From: Halobacillus hunanensis
GTDB lineage: Bacteria; Bacillota; Bacilli; Bacillales; Halobacillaceae
Direction: 5' to 3'
DNA length: 64,000 nucleotides
NCBI RefSeq assembly: GCF_900166655.1
Contig: NZ_FVZB01000007.1
Coordinates: 248,001 to 312,000, forward strand
Under the pieces are notes generated by a model that had not been told where the DNA came from, ran no database searches, and saw only the letters and a list, made by a program, of their open reading frames with translations. Below are positions 45,370-54,854 of the stretch, piece by piece. The translations under genes were made by a program, and so were the position numbers. Position 1 is the first letter of the stretch. Every line of letters starts with the position of its first letter.

Positions 45370-45856
45370 TTAGGGCATCATGACATGGAATGCCGAGGTA
45401 ATCGCCATTTGAAATGCACGGATAACATCCTCAATGTAACAATCGAACAAAAAGAATACCTGTTGTCCAAGGTCTCTGGATGAATCCATTCCACCGCCTG
45501 AGCCCGTCAAGGTTGCCGCAACGAGTACCGCACTTAAAGGTGCGCCGATTTGAACAGCGCTGAGAGCCCCTTGTATGGCAAATGAAGCCAACCCCATCGG
45601 ATCAAAAAGAATACCCCATTTATCCCAATATTGCAGCCACGGATTCGGTAGTAAAAATATAACGATATTCGTCAAGAAGACGGCGATAAATAAATCACCT
45701 TGCGTCTAAATGGTTGCAATTGGTATGCCAATTAACAAATTACGAATCGTACTGCCCCCAAATGCCGTTGTGAATCCTAACACTTGGACACCTAATCAAG
45801 GCACCGCTAATGGCAAAAGCAAGGGTGCCTATGATGTTAAGTACTTCCCACGTCAT
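45370..45856 (-). pseudogene. Frameshifted UPF0126/TRIC-like channel gene
   Basis: From ATG 45856 (MTWEVLNIIGTLAFAISGALI, ribosome binding site AAAGGAAGAAAT) the family's first helix is intact. Then a deletion and frameshift lead to VLGFTTAFGGSTIRNLLIGIPIATI, a stop, and TNIVIFLLPNPWLQYWDKWGILFDPMGLASFAIQGALSAV in turn. The GGG motif is followed by an altered tail. UPF0126 proteins are trimeric cation-channel-like membrane proteins with two GG repeats; this copy is broken in at least two places. Confidence 0.75.
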
Positions 45857-46002
45857 TGTATTTCTTCCTTTTTTAAGTTTAATGATATTCTATAACGATT
45901 CGTTCATTTTTCCAACTCATGCATGTTAGACGTTAATCTTATGAGAATTTTGGTCGGTTAACGTAGAAAAATAAAGGGTAGACTTAATTCAGAGGTGATA
46001 AT
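45857..46002. other. Short gene-free gap between two pseudogenes
   Basis: A spacer between divergent pseudogene starts; nothing beyond the residual ribosome binding sites (GAAGAAAT and AGAGGTGAT) is visible. Confidence 0.3.
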
Positions 46003-46671
46003 ATGGATCAAGAACAAGCCAAATCATTTCGGTTGGTGAAGAGGCGGGAGCTGTTGGTGCACGTCAACTGACAAAAGAGGGGTATGCCGATCCGTTAGAT
46101 GCCCTAATCGTTGCGGAACCAACGCAAAACCACATCAAAATTGCTCACAAAGGGGCATTATGGCCGCAGATTGTCACATGCGGGAAAACGGCTCATGGTT
46201 CGATGCCGGATATGGGAACGAATGCGGTGGCTCATATGAATGAAATTATCCATAGGATGTTAGGTGAAGAATTTGAATTAACATACGAAGAAGACGATCT
46301 GCTTGATGGATCTACTTACAGCATTAACGTCTTCAACGGGGGAGCCAACACAAACGTTGTGCCTGACCAATGTTTCGTGAATATTGACATTCGAACGGTC
46401 CCGTCTCAGGATCATAATCAAATCATCGATCAAATCGACCAAATCATACAATCTACAAAAGGAACATACCCTGATCTTAATGCGGAAATCCGTATTTTGA
46501 ACGATCAGACTCCAGTGAAGACTTCAAGTGAGGACCTTTTGTTAAACTGGTACAAGACACCGCTGAATCCTCATGTGGTTCAACAACACTGGGGGGAATA
46601 ACCGGCTACACGGACAGTTCACAATTTACACATGCAGATCTTGTCCAAACTAAAGTTGAGTTCATTCTGTA
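46003..46671 (+). pseudogene. M20 family peptidase/deacylase remnant (ArgE/DapE type)
   Basis: The original start MDQEQAKS is joined directly to SVGEEAGAVGARQLTKEGY, so roughly 150 N-terminal codons, including the first zinc ligands, are deleted. The middle, including AEPTQNHIKIAHKGALWPQ and GKTAHGSMPDMGTNAV, reads well. A second frameshift at the GGGGGG run near 46592 shifts the last part (GGITGYTDSSQFTHADL). It cannot make an active enzyme. Confidence 0.85.
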
Positions 46672-46824
46672 AGTCTCGTCCTGAGAGAGATTCCCCGTTT
46701 TCGGCGGGAATATCATAAATCGTTATTTTGTGTTAGGGTATTTTTTATTAGAAACATTTGCATTTTGTACGAATGAACATAAATGATCCTACAAACAATT
46801 TGGTTACATAAAAAGGAGATCGCC

Positions 46825-47385
46825 ATGAATAAAAATTCAAGGAAAGTGGAAATTCTGCACGCTGCAGCGAGCATTGTCAGTCGGGAAGGTATTTTCAATT
46901 TTACACTGGAGGCTGTGGCTAAAGAGGCTGGGATGAGCAAAGGTGGTTTACTTTACCACTATCCTTCCAAAGAGGCACTTGTGCAGGGGATGGTAGAGCA
47001 TCTGGCAGAGAGCTACACAGGAAAAATTGAAAGTAATGCAGAAGATGATCCCGATGATATTGGTAAATGGACGAGAGCTTTTCTCAATGTCACGTTTAAC
47101 CAAACCTACCCTAATAAAGATATGAACGCAGGGTTATTAGCTGCTAAAGCGGTTAACCCAGAATTGCTGAATCCGATCAAGGAAGCCTATGGCGAATGGC
47201 AGCATAGGATCGAACACGATGGGTTGGATCCCGTCATGTCGACCATTATCCGCCTGGCTACAGATGGAATGTGGCTATCTGAACTATTGGATATTTACCA
47301 AATCGAAGAGGATAGAAAAGATCAAGTATTAAGAACGCTAGAAGAGTGGGCCAAGAGTAGTCAACTAAACGACACAAACGACTGA
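46825..47385 (+). CDS. TetR/AcrR family regulator, probably of the carnitine operon
   Basis: The start at 46825 (MNKNSRKVEILHAAASIVSR) follows AAAAGGAGATC, giving 186 residues; an earlier in-frame ATG has no site. The N-terminal TetR helix-turn-helix is clear (ILHAAASIVSREGIFNFTLEAVAKEAGMSKGGLLYHY). The C-terminal ligand domain is of the TetR_C_4 kind (FNQTYPNKDMNAGLLAAKAVNPELL, ATDGMWLSELL). It lies upstream of and in line with the six-gene operon. A role as its repressor, releasing on carnitine or an intermediate, is inferred from neighbourhood. Confidence 0.88.
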   Translation: MNKNSRKVEILHAAASIVSREGIFNFTLEAVAKEAGMSKGGLLYHYPSKEALVQGMVEHLAESYTGKIESNAEDDPDDIGKWTRAFLNVTFNQTYPNKDMNAGLLAAKAVNPELLNPIKEAYGEWQHRIEHDGLDPVMSTIIRLATDGMWLSELLDIYQIEEDRKDQVLRTLEEWAKSSQLNDTND

Positions 47386-47517
47386 ACTTCCACCACTCAA
47401 ACACTTCTTGATCAATTTGCCCTATCTTAATCCGGTTAATCCTCTATGCTCAATTGATGTTCTTAAACAGTTTTTAACGGGTTGTCTCAGATATTAAAAT
47501 GGACCGTTATAAAAGGC

Positions 47518-47567
47518 ACCTCCATATGTCGTGATTGTATATACGACGTCTGGAGGTGTTTTTTTAT
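47518..47567 (+). terminator. Terminator after the tetR gene
   Basis: CACCTCCA and TGGAGGTG with inner TGTCGT/ACGACG pairing, followed by TTTTTTT, about 130 bases after the tetR stop. Confidence 0.85.
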
Positions 47568-47724
47568 GCCATTAATTGGATTAATTTACTGACTCTTTAT
47601 CATCTTTACGGTTAGAACTAAAAAAATAAATTGCATAAACTGTTTGTTTTAAAATTTTTTTGTTTTAAGCATTGCCATCAAAGGGTTTTTCAAATTCATA
47701 TGGACCAACACTAATAATTTCCTT

Positions 47725-47754
47725 TTGAAAAGTGAACCGTCTGGATGGTATAGT
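47725..47754 (+). promoter_or_regulatory. Promoter of the carnitine operon with internal palindrome
   Basis: TTGAAA (47725-47730) and TATAGT (47749-47754) with an 18-base spacer. The spacer contains ACCGTCTGGATGGT (47736-47749), an imperfect palindrome of ACC-N-TC-NN-GA-N-GGT type, where a dimeric repressor would block polymerase. That it is the TetR operator is inference. Confidence 0.55.
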
Positions 47755-47841
47755 AAAATTTGTGTTTTCAAGAAAGCAAAAGATTGACGAATCCAAACGA
47801 AAGAATACCATTCATACAGAACTAAGTTAGGAGGAATTTAG

Positions 47842-48735
47842 ATGAATAACAAAACGTTAGTAACGGCAGCTGTTACAGGTGCAGGGGACACCCTTAAGAA
47901 GAATCCAAACGTTCCGGTGACCCCGAAGGAAATTGCGGATTCAGCAATTGCCTCCGCGAAGGCAGGTGCAACGGTAGCTCACGTTCATGCGCGTGATCCT
48001 GAGACAGGAGGCATCAGCCATAATGTGGAGCATTATCGTGAAATCGTTGATCGGATACGGGAGTCTGAAACAGATGTCATCATCAATATCACATCTGGTG
48101 GGGGCGGTGATTTTATTCCGAGCCTCAATACGCCTGCGGCCGGCGGGAATGGGACAGATATTCAAACACCTGAAGAGCGGCATGAACCGGTCGGAGAACT
48201 GCTTCCGGAGTTGTGTACACTCGATTGCGGCAGTGTGAATTTTGGAGACATGATTTACATGAGTCCGACCGACTGGCTCCGTAAGCAGGCGAAGTTAGTT
48301 CAGGAAAGTGGTGTGAAGCCGGAGCTTGAGTGTTTCGACACGGGTCATATTCGTTTTGCCAAGCAGCTTGTTGAGGAAGGACTTATTGATGGAGACCCGA
48401 TGTATCAATTTTGCTTAGGTATCCCTTGGGGAGCAGATGCAGATGCTGAAACAATGCTTTATATGAAAAACCGCCTTCCGGACAACGCTCATTGGTCCGC
48501 ATTTGGCATCGGTCGTATGCAGTTTCCGATTGTGGAACAAACCTCGCTGCTTGGCGGAAATGTCCGTGTTGGTCTTGAAGACAACATTTATTTGAAAAAA
48601 GGTGTTGCTGCCCGTAATGAGCAGCTTGTAGATAAAGCGACAGAAATTTTACAGGGGCAAGGAAAAGAACCAATGACACCACAGGAAGCAAGAGACTTAC
48701 TAAACTTAAGAAACCCTTATGGAGGCTCTAACTAA
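47842..48735 (+). CDS. BKACE family 3-dehydrocarnitine cleavage enzyme
   Basis: BKACE (PF05853) enzymes condense a beta-keto acid with acetyl-CoA and split it to acetoacetate plus a CoA ester. Members next to carnitine dehydrogenase act on 3-dehydrocarnitine, giving betainyl-CoA. The 297 residues have ATVAHVHARDPETGG with the HxH metal ligands near residue 48, and the TIM-barrel pieces NITSGGGGDF, ELCTLDCGSVNFGD and NVRVGLEDNIYL, the last with the Glu that positions CoA. Ribosome binding site TAGGAGGAATT. First gene of the operon; its stop shares a base with the next start (TAATG). Confidence 0.88.
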   Translation: MNNKTLVTAAVTGAGDTLKKNPNVPVTPKEIADSAIASAKAGATVAHVHARDPETGGISHNVEHYREIVDRIRESETDVIINITSGGGGDFIPSLNTPAAGGNGTDIQTPEERHEPVGELLPELCTLDCGSVNFGDMIYMSPTDWLRKQAKLVQESGVKPELECFDTGHIRFAKQLVEEGLIDGDPMYQFCLGIPWGADADAETMLYMKNRLPDNAHWSAFGIGRMQFPIVEQTSLLGGNVRVGLEDNIYLKKGVAARNEQLVDKATEILQGQGKEPMTPQEARDLLNLRNPYGGSN

Positions 48736-49703
48736 TGGCTGAACTGATTAATGAGGTTAATAAGGTAGCTGTAGTAGGAACAGGTGTAATCGGAAACGGC
48801 TGGATTGCTCGTTTTCTAGCTCAAGGATATGACGTTACAGCAACTGATCCAGCTCCGGGAGCTGAAGATCGTATGCGTGAGGCTGTTAACCATGCGTGGC
48901 CGGCCCTTGAAAAAATGGGACTGGTAGAAGGGGCATCACAAGATCGACTTCATTTTGAATCAGATCTGCAGAAAGCAGTAACTGATGTTGACTTTATTCA
49001 AGAGTGTGTACCTGAGCGTGAAGATTTAAAAAGAAAAGTGTTAGCTGATGTGGATCGCCACACAAAACAAGATGCAGTGATTGCGTCTAGTACATCTGGG
49101 ATTATTCCGAGTACCTTGCAGGCGGATTGCCAGTATCCTGAACGCGTTATTGTGGCTCATCCCTTCAATCCGGTGTACCTTATTCCACTAGTTGAACTTG
49201 TCGGCGGCGAGAAAACGAAATCGGAAGTGATCGAAAAAGCAAGAGTGTTTTATGATTCCATTCAAATGAAGTCGTTAGTCATCTCAACTGAAATTGAAGG
49301 ACATGTAGGCGACAGGCTTATGGAAGCGATTTGGCGTGAAGCGCTGCACCTTGTAAACGATGGTGTAGCGACTACCGAAGAGGTTGATGCCTCCATTGTT
49401 TACGGTCCTGGGCTGCGTTGGGCATTAATGGGGCCATTTTTGACACTTCATCTGGCCGGTGGAGATCAAGGGATGCGTCATATGCTTGAACAGTTTGGTC
49501 CTGCTCTGAAACTTCCATGGACGAAGCTTGAGGCGCCTGAACTAACTGATCAACTTTCCAACCGAGTGATCGAAGGCTGTGAACATCAAACAGAAGGCCA
49601 ATCCGTAGCTGAACTAAACAAGCGACGCGATGAGTTTCTTATTGAACTTTTAGAATTACTGGAAAAATACTGGCCTGCAGCTAATTTAAACGGAAGATTA
49701 TAA
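48735..49703 (+). CDS. lcdH: L-carnitine dehydrogenase
   Basis: NAD-dependent oxidation of L-carnitine to 3-dehydrocarnitine. The 322-residue protein is a 3-hydroxyacyl-CoA dehydrogenase fold: GTGVIGNGWIARFLAQGYDVTATDP (Rossmann GxGxxG), SSTSGIIPS, AHPFNPVYLIPLVELVGGEKT (catalytic His region), and ALMGPFLTLHLAGGDQGMRH in the C-terminal domain. Some relatives are about 490 residues because a betainyl-CoA thioesterase domain is fused to the end; it is absent here. Coupled to the upstream gene. The pairing with BKACE makes carnitine the likely substrate. Confidence 0.87.
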   Translation: MAELINEVNKVAVVGTGVIGNGWIARFLAQGYDVTATDPAPGAEDRMREAVNHAWPALEKMGLVEGASQDRLHFESDLQKAVTDVDFIQECVPEREDLKRKVLADVDRHTKQDAVIASSTSGIIPSTLQADCQYPERVIVAHPFNPVYLIPLVELVGGEKTKSEVIEKARVFYDSIQMKSLVISTEIEGHVGDRLMEAIWREALHLVNDGVATTEEVDASIVYGPGLRWALMGPFLTLHLAGGDQGMRHMLEQFGPALKLPWTKLEAPELTDQLSNRVIEGCEHQTEGQSVAELNKRRDEFLIELLELLEKYWPAANLNGRL

Positions 49704-49761
49704 AGTCAATAGAAGAGTTTTCTGAAGGTGAATTAAAAAAACAGAATGGAGGGAAGTTACG

Positions 49762-50946
49762 TTGTCATTACAGGAAGTTGTTATCGCTAGTGCGGTTCGA
49801 ACACCGACCGGATCGTTTTCTGGGAGCTTGAAAGACATTTCAGCTCCTGATCTAGGATCCATCGTGATCAAGGAAGCATTAAAAAAAGCAGGAGTCGATT
49901 ATAAACAAGTTGACGAAGTGATTATGGGCAATGTACTTCAAGCGGGACTTGGACAAAACCCAGCCCGCCAAGCTGCAATGAAAGCAAAGATTCCGGAAAC
50001 AACCTCATCGATGACCATCAATAAAGTGTGTGGTTCTGGTCTGAAGGCTGTCCATCTCGCTGCTCAATCCGTCATGCTTGGCGAGCAGGACGTTGTGGTT
50101 TGCGGTGGAATGGAAAACATGAGTCAGGCACCTTACGTATTGAAGGGGGCAAGAGAAGGCTACCGGATGGGTCATCAAACCGTTGTTGACAGTATGGTTC
50201 ATGATGGCCTCTGGTGTGCATTCAACGATTACCACATGGGGGTCACGGCTGAAAACGTCTGCCAATCCCATCAGCTATCTAGAGAAGAGCTTGACGACTT
50301 TGCTGCTGCAAGCCAAAGGAAAGCGGCTGAGGCTATCGAAGCAGGTCGGTTTAAAGAGGAAATCGTACCTGTTTCCATTCCACAGCGAAAAGGGGAGCCG
50401 GTCTTGTTTGATCAAGACGAAGGTGTAAGAGCGAATAGTACGAGAGAAAAACTAGGTAAACTTCGTCCTGCCTTTAAGAAGGAAGGAATGGTTACGGCAG
50501 GTAATTCATCGGGCATTAACGATGGAGCCGCTGCCCTGGTTGTCGTAAGCAAGAAAAAAGCGCTGGAATTAGGGATTGAACCATTGGCAACGCTTCGTTC
50601 CAATGCCAGTGGCGGTGTGGATCCAAGTGTTATGGGACTTGGTCCGATTCCAGCAACGAAACAGGCACTTGAAAAAGCTGGACTGTCGATGGACGATATG
50701 AATCTGATTGAGGCAAATGAAGCCTTTGCAGCACAGTCGCTGGCAGTCGGGAAAGAACTAAACATTGACGATGAGATTTTAAACGTAAACGGTGGAGCCA
50801 TCGCACTCGGTCACCCGATTGGTGCTAGCGGGGCGCGTATTCTTGTTACGCTCCTGCACGAGCTGATACGCCGGGACGAACGGTATGGTCTGGCCACACT
50901 CTGTATCGGAGGAGGTCAAGGGGTGGCAACGATCGTTGAAAGATAG
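49762..50946 (+). CDS. Acetyl-CoA C-acetyltransferase (thiolase)
   Basis: Splits acetoacetyl-CoA with CoA to two acetyl-CoA. The start is TTG 49762 ([20 protein letters not shown]) after GGAGGGAAG. The 394 residues hold [14 protein letters not shown] (nucleophile Cys about residue 89), [28 protein letters not shown] (His) and [15 protein letters not shown] (second Cys). Normal length for biosynthetic or degradative thiolases. In this operon it would cleave the acetoacetyl-CoA that the CoA transferase makes. Confidence 0.94.
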   Translation: MSLQEVVIASAVRTPTGSFSGSLKDISAPDLGSIVIKEALKKAGVDYKQVDEVIMGNVLQAGLGQNPARQAAMKAKIPETTSSMTINKVCGSGLKAVHLAAQSVMLGEQDVVVCGGMENMSQAPYVLKGAREGYRMGHQTVVDSMVHDGLWCAFNDYHMGVTAENVCQSHQLSREELDDFAAASQRKAAEAIEAGRFKEEIVPVSIPQRKGEPVLFDQDEGVRANSTREKLGKLRPAFKKEGMVTAGNSSGINDGAAALVVVSKKKALELGIEPLATLRSNASGGVDPSVMGLGPIPATKQALEKAGLSMDDMNLIEANEAFAAQSLAVGKELNIDDEILNVNGGAIALGHPIGASGARILVTLLHELIRRDERYGLATLCIGGGQGVATIVER

Positions 50947-50979
50947 CGTTAGTTAATTTTTTTCAAGGAGTGAGTAAAT

Positions 50980-51666
50980 ATGAAACCGATCGTGTCTTCA
51001 TTTGAAGAAGCAGTAAAAAACATTCATGATGGGGCGACCATTCTAGTCGGCGGATTCGGTCTTGTCGGAATCCCGGAAAATTTAATTCTTGCCCTGAAAG
51101 ATTCAGGTGTAAAAGATTTAACGATCATCTCAAATAATTGTGGTGTCGATGATTGGGGGCTTGGTCTGCTTCTAAAAAACAAACAGATCAAAAAAATGAT
51201 TGGCTCTTATGTAGGTGAAAATAAAGAGTTTGAACGCCAAGTTATGGCTGGTGAAATTGAGATTGAGCTTGTCCCTCAAGGAACTCTTGCTGAGAGAATG
51301 CGTGCAGGCGGCGCAGGCATTCCGGCGTTTTATACACCTGCAGGAGTCGGAACGCCGATAGCAGAAGGACGTGAGGTCAGGTCGTTCGATGGAAAAGACT
51401 ATTTGCTTGAAAAAGCGATCTCGGCAGACTTTAGCCTTGTGCGAGCCGCAAAAGCCGATACCATTGGGAATTTAATTTACAACAAAACCGCACGCAACTT
51501 TAACCCAATCGCTGCAGCGGCTGGCGAGGTAACGATTGCTGAAGTGGAGGAACTCGTTGAACCGGGTGAGTTAGATCCAGGGCAGATCCATACACCGAGC
51601 ATTTATGTTCAGCAATTGATTGTCGGAGAACAAGAAAAACGCATTGAACGCCTAACAACAAGATAA
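50980..51666 (+). CDS. scoA: 3-oxoacid CoA-transferase subunit A
   Basis: Alpha subunit of a two-part CoA transferase. The 228 residues start with [22 protein letters not shown] and include [44 protein letters not shown] and [17 protein letters not shown], all family I landmarks. Ribosome binding site CAAGGAGTG. Next gene is its partner 18 bases on. Usual reaction: succinyl-CoA plus acetoacetate. In this operon betainyl-CoA could be the donor, which is a hypothesis. Confidence 0.92.
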   Translation: MKPIVSSFEEAVKNIHDGATILVGGFGLVGIPENLILALKDSGVKDLTIISNNCGVDDWGLGLLLKNKQIKKMIGSYVGENKEFERQVMAGEIEIELVPQGTLAERMRAGGAGIPAFYTPAGVGTPIAEGREVRSFDGKDYLLEKAISADFSLVRAAKADTIGNLIYNKTARNFNPIAAAAGEVTIAEVEELVEPGELDPGQIHTPSIYVQQLIVGEQEKRIERLTTR

Positions 51667-51684
51667 TCATCGAAGGGAGGAATC

Positions 51685-52359
51685 ATGATGACGAAACAGG
51701 GCAAAGCAGTGATAAGAGAAAAGATCGCTAAAAGAGCGGAAAAAGAACTTAAGGATGGATATTACGTCAACCTTGGGATTGGGATGCCGACCCTTGTGGC
51801 GAATTACATTCCAGATGATAAGTGGGTGATGCTGCAATCGGAGAACGGTTTGCTTGGAATCGGTCCCTATCCATCTGAAGATCAAGTGGATCCCGATTTG
51901 ATTAATGCTGGAAAGGAAACCGTCACTGAAGCAAGAGGAACTGCATATTTCAATAGCGCGGATTCATTCGGAATGATTCGCGGGGGTCATATCGACGTAG
52001 CCATTTTAGGTGGAATGGAAGTATCCAATGACGGAGATCTGGCCAACTGGATGATCCCAGGGAAAATGATTAAAGGAATGGGTGGAGCGATGGACCTGGT
52101 TCATGGGGCTAAACATGTGATTGTGATCATGGACCATGTCAATAAAAACGGTGATCCGAAAATTGTAAACGAATGCAGCTTGCCATTGACGGGAGCCGGT
52201 GTGGTTGACCGGATCATTACCGATCGTGCCGTTATAGATATCACACCAGAAGGTCTTGTACTTGTTGAAGTAGCAAAAGGATTTACGATAGAAGAAATAA
52301 AAAACCTGACTGAACCAGAGTTAATGGTCAGCGAAGATTTGAAGTTGGAAACTTATTAA
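51685..52359 (+). CDS. scoB: 3-oxoacid CoA-transferase subunit B
   Basis: Beta subunit with the catalytic glutamate in [15 protein letters not shown] (SENG motif, about residue 51), which forms the enzyme-CoA thioester. Also [31 protein letters not shown] and [20 protein letters not shown]. 224 residues, usual length. Two ATG codons in a row (51685, 51688) follow GAAGGGAGG; the first is taken. Confidence 0.92.
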   Translation: MMTKQGKAVIREKIAKRAEKELKDGYYVNLGIGMPTLVANYIPDDKWVMLQSENGLLGIGPYPSEDQVDPDLINAGKETVTEARGTAYFNSADSFGMIRGGHIDVAILGGMEVSNDGDLANWMIPGKMIKGMGGAMDLVHGAKHVIVIMDHVNKNGDPKIVNECSLPLTGAGVVDRIITDRAVIDITPEGLVLVEVAKGFTIEEIKNLTEPELMVSEDLKLETY

Positions 52360-52382
52360 ACGAATAGTGGGAGGTGGTATGT

Positions 52383-53939
52383 ATGAATAGACCACAACTT
52401 GATAAAAGAATTTTTTGGGGTGCGATTTTCGTCATTTGTTTGTTAGTTGCTCCTTTAGCTTTAGGTCCTGAGCAAGGATTAGCTATATTAAACGGTATAC
52501 GAGGGTTTCTCACTGAAAAATTCGGCTGGCTGTACATGCTGTTTACAGTTGCCATTTTTGGCTTTTTAATCTGGTTAGCCACTGGTAAGTATGCGCATGT
52601 GAAGTTTGGTGAAGGGGAACCTGAATTTTCAACACCTAGTTGGATTGCGATGATGTTTACCGGCGGTATCGGAGGCGGCATTATGTATTGGGGGGCCATC
52701 GAGTGGGCTTTCTACTATACAGCTCCTCCTTTTGGCTTGGAACCCAAAACGGCTGAAGCAGCTCATTGGGCCGCCACCTATGGACTCTTTCACTGGGGGT
52801 TTACGGCATGGGCCATCTTCTGTTTACCAGTTCTGCCGATTGCTTATGCGTATCATGTTCGGAAACAGCCGACATTAAGTTTAAGCGGAGCTTGTAAAGG
52901 TGTTATTGGTAAATACGCTAGTGGATGGATTGGTAAAATAATCGACATCTTTTTCATATTTGGTTTAATTGGCGGAGCCGGCACTTCGTTAGGATTAGAG
53001 GTTCCGATGATATCTCAGGGAGTTTCTGAATTATTGGGCATCCCGAGATCTGTTACATTGGATGCGGTTATCATCGTCATTTGGACTGGGTTGTTCGGGC
53101 TAAGTGCTTTTCTAGGACTAAAAAAAGGAATCAAACTATTAGCGGATGTAAACATGTACCTTGCACTGATACTTGGAGCATTTGTGTTTCTATTTGGTGC
53201 AACGGTATTTATATTAACGACCTTCACGAATAGTGTTGGGCTGTTACTTCAGAACTTTATAAAAATGAGCTTTCATATGGACTTTACCAACGGATGGGAG
53301 TTTACTCAAACTTGGACCATCTTTTACTGGGCATGGTGGATTGCTTATGCTGCATTTGTAGGTTTATTTACAGCCAGGATTTCCAGAGGCCGAACGATAA
53401 GAGGCGTTATCTCTGGTATGATTATTGCAGGAAGTCTCGGGTGCTGGATCGTCTTTTCGATTTTCGGGAATACAGGACTTTACTTTGAACTGAATGACAT
53501 TGTACCCGTTACTGAAATCTTAGCAAATCAAGATGCCTATACGGCCATCATTTCCATTGTCCAAGCCATGCCATTAGGTAATATTGTACTCGTTTTATTT
53601 TTAATGCTCATGATGGTTTTCTTGGCGACAACGCTTGATTCATCAGCCTTTACATTGGCTTTTGTTGCTACAAAGGAAATTAAATCAGAAGAAGACCCAC
53701 CAAGGTGGCACCGGATTTTCTGGGCTTTTATACTGGCAGTTATATCTCTTGTGTTGCTATATAGTGGAGGACTGGGGGCTCTCCAAACGCTTTCGGTGAT
53801 TACGAGTTTTCCGCTGATCTTTATATTTATCATTATGGTCATTTCCTTTATGAAATGGCTGAGGGAGGACTATCCGAAGGGTACAACTAAGGATGACTCA
53901 TCTATTAAACGATCTGAAGCGAATAACAGAGACCAATAG
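52383..53939 (+). CDS. BCCT family transporter (betaine/carnitine/choline)
   Basis: Transporter with twelve membrane helices for quaternary amines. The start at 52383 (MNRPQLDKRIFWGAIFVICL) follows GGGAGGTGG; an in-frame GTG just before overlaps that site. The 518 residues have TGGIGGGIMYWGAIEWAFYY in the early region, GGAGTSLGLEVPM, and the BCCT signature FTQTWTIFYWAWWIAYAAF with the Trp cluster that binds the ammonium group. Last gene of the operon, so carnitine is the likely substrate. Whether it is Na+-coupled cannot be told. The C-terminus is short and charged. Confidence 0.93.
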   Translation: MNRPQLDKRIFWGAIFVICLLVAPLALGPEQGLAILNGIRGFLTEKFGWLYMLFTVAIFGFLIWLATGKYAHVKFGEGEPEFSTPSWIAMMFTGGIGGGIMYWGAIEWAFYYTAPPFGLEPKTAEAAHWAATYGLFHWGFTAWAIFCLPVLPIAYAYHVRKQPTLSLSGACKGVIGKYASGWIGKIIDIFFIFGLIGGAGTSLGLEVPMISQGVSELLGIPRSVTLDAVIIVIWTGLFGLSAFLGLKKGIKLLADVNMYLALILGAFVFLFGATVFILTTFTNSVGLLLQNFIKMSFHMDFTNGWEFTQTWTIFYWAWWIAYAAFVGLFTARISRGRTIRGVISGMIIAGSLGCWIVFSIFGNTGLYFELNDIVPVTEILANQDAYTAIISIVQAMPLGNIVLVLFLMLMMVFLATTLDSSAFTLAFVATKEIKSEEDPPRWHRIFWAFILAVISLVLLYSGGLGALQTLSVITSFPLIFIFIIMVISFMKWLREDYPKGTTKDDSSIKRSEANNRDQ

Positions 53940-54094
53940 TTCCTTAAATTTGGAAGCAATGATCCTTCCCTCCCAAAGTATTTTGCAAGACTGTTCTTAT
54001 TCCACATGTACTTCTTCAAAATGATCTTTGTGGTGTCCACTTATAAGTCACTCTTAATACTTTACAACGTCTAAAAGGTATAAAGTGATAAGTA

Positions 54095-54127
54095 AGGCTC
54101 CTCTTTATGTAGAGGGGCCTTTTTTTC
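54095..54127 (+). terminator. Terminator of the carnitine operon
   Basis: AGGCTCCTCT and AGAGGGGCCT pair across TTATGT, followed by TTTTTTT, about 150 bases after the BCCT stop. Confidence 0.85.
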
Positions 54128-54177
54128 GTAATAAAAGATAGCCTTGGCTAATTGTATGTCTCAGTAGATGCAGGCGC

Positions 54178-54474
54178 TTGAATTCAGCTTGTAATTACAT
54201 AATAAATATCCTCAATCTCTATACGAAACGATCATGGGGTGGATTAGACAAAAGTTTGAGATTATGGCCTGTTATTTTGCTTCATGCGTTGATTAACCAG
54301 CAAAGAAATTTATGGACTGAGGTTTTTTATGTGAAAAAAGAAGGCTGGAGCTATGTAGCTAGTGAGAGTGGCCTTGTTACAATTCTGCTCACGTCTATTG
54401 CTGAAATTTATATCTGTCAAAAATTCGATTCGTTAAAACCAGGATACAGAGTCAATAAAGGCTTTAATCTGTGA
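54178..54474 (+). pseudogene. Possible C-terminal fragment of an unidentified membrane protein
   Basis: A frame of 98 residues without a ribosome binding site. From about residue 18 it reads like a real protein end: RSWGGLDKSLRLWPVILLHA, INQQRNLWTEVFYVKKEGWSY and SGLVTILLTSIAEIYICQKF, then DSLKPGYRVNKGFNL. The hydrophobic and aromatic pattern suggests a membrane protein end. The upstream part has no plausible N-terminus, so it looks like a remnant. Family not recognised. Confidence 0.4.
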
Positions 54475-54665
54475 CAATTTTCCCTGGAAAGGAAAACGAA
54501 CAAATATTATAAATTAATTTATAATATTCGTGTTTATTCAAAATGCCTTAAGATTAACCAAGTAAGCGCTAACAATAAGAAAACGAGTGAAGATACTAGT
54601 TTTTCACCCCTTGAATAGTTGTGAAATATAATTTATAATCCAATAATACAAATTTTCCAACTTTT

Positions 54666-54712
54666 AAAAACGAACGATGTTTTTAAAAGCTATTCGTCTA
54701 TAACTATATAAT
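54666..54712 (+). promoter_or_regulatory. Inverted repeat and -10 box upstream of the serC leader
   Basis: AAAACGAACGATG and CTATTCGT contain CGAA and TTCG 18 bases apart (54671-54696), and a TATAAT lies at 54707-54712 with no good -35. The inverted CGAA/TTCG arms resemble a degenerate PurBox of PurR but the spacing and arms are not a firm match. The 54475-54756 stretch otherwise holds no gene. Confidence 0.35.
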
Positions 54713-54756
54713 GAGTTTGCGTTGATTGTTATGGGTCGCACTATAGCAGGAGCAAT

Positions 54757-54820
54757 TTCTGGAGAGAATGCAATTCGTTGCATCGCCGAAGGGTTCACAA
54801 TCTCAGGCAAAGGGACAGGA
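54757..54820 (+). promoter_or_regulatory. Glycine riboswitch, single aptamer, upstream of serC-serA
   Basis: The aptamer core is recognisable: TTCTGGAGAG at 54757-54766, a hairpin TGCAA-TTCG-TTGCA (54769-54782), CGCCGAAGGG at 54784-54793, and AATCTCAGGCAAAGGGACAG at 54799-54818. P1 is TTCTG/CAGGA. These are the conserved words of the glycine-binding aptamer. Only one aptamer is seen. A terminator lies 35 bases downstream, then serC. Glycine riboswitches usually control gcv or transport genes; on serCA an OFF switch would be expected. Confidence 0.82.
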
Positions 54821-54854
54821 GGATAATAAATACTTATTTGTTATTCTGACATCT

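Noticed and set aside
54666-54697. PurR operator (PurBox) upstream of serC
   Set aside because: CGAA/TTCG arms are present but spacing and flanks do not fit well; retained only as a low-confidence note.
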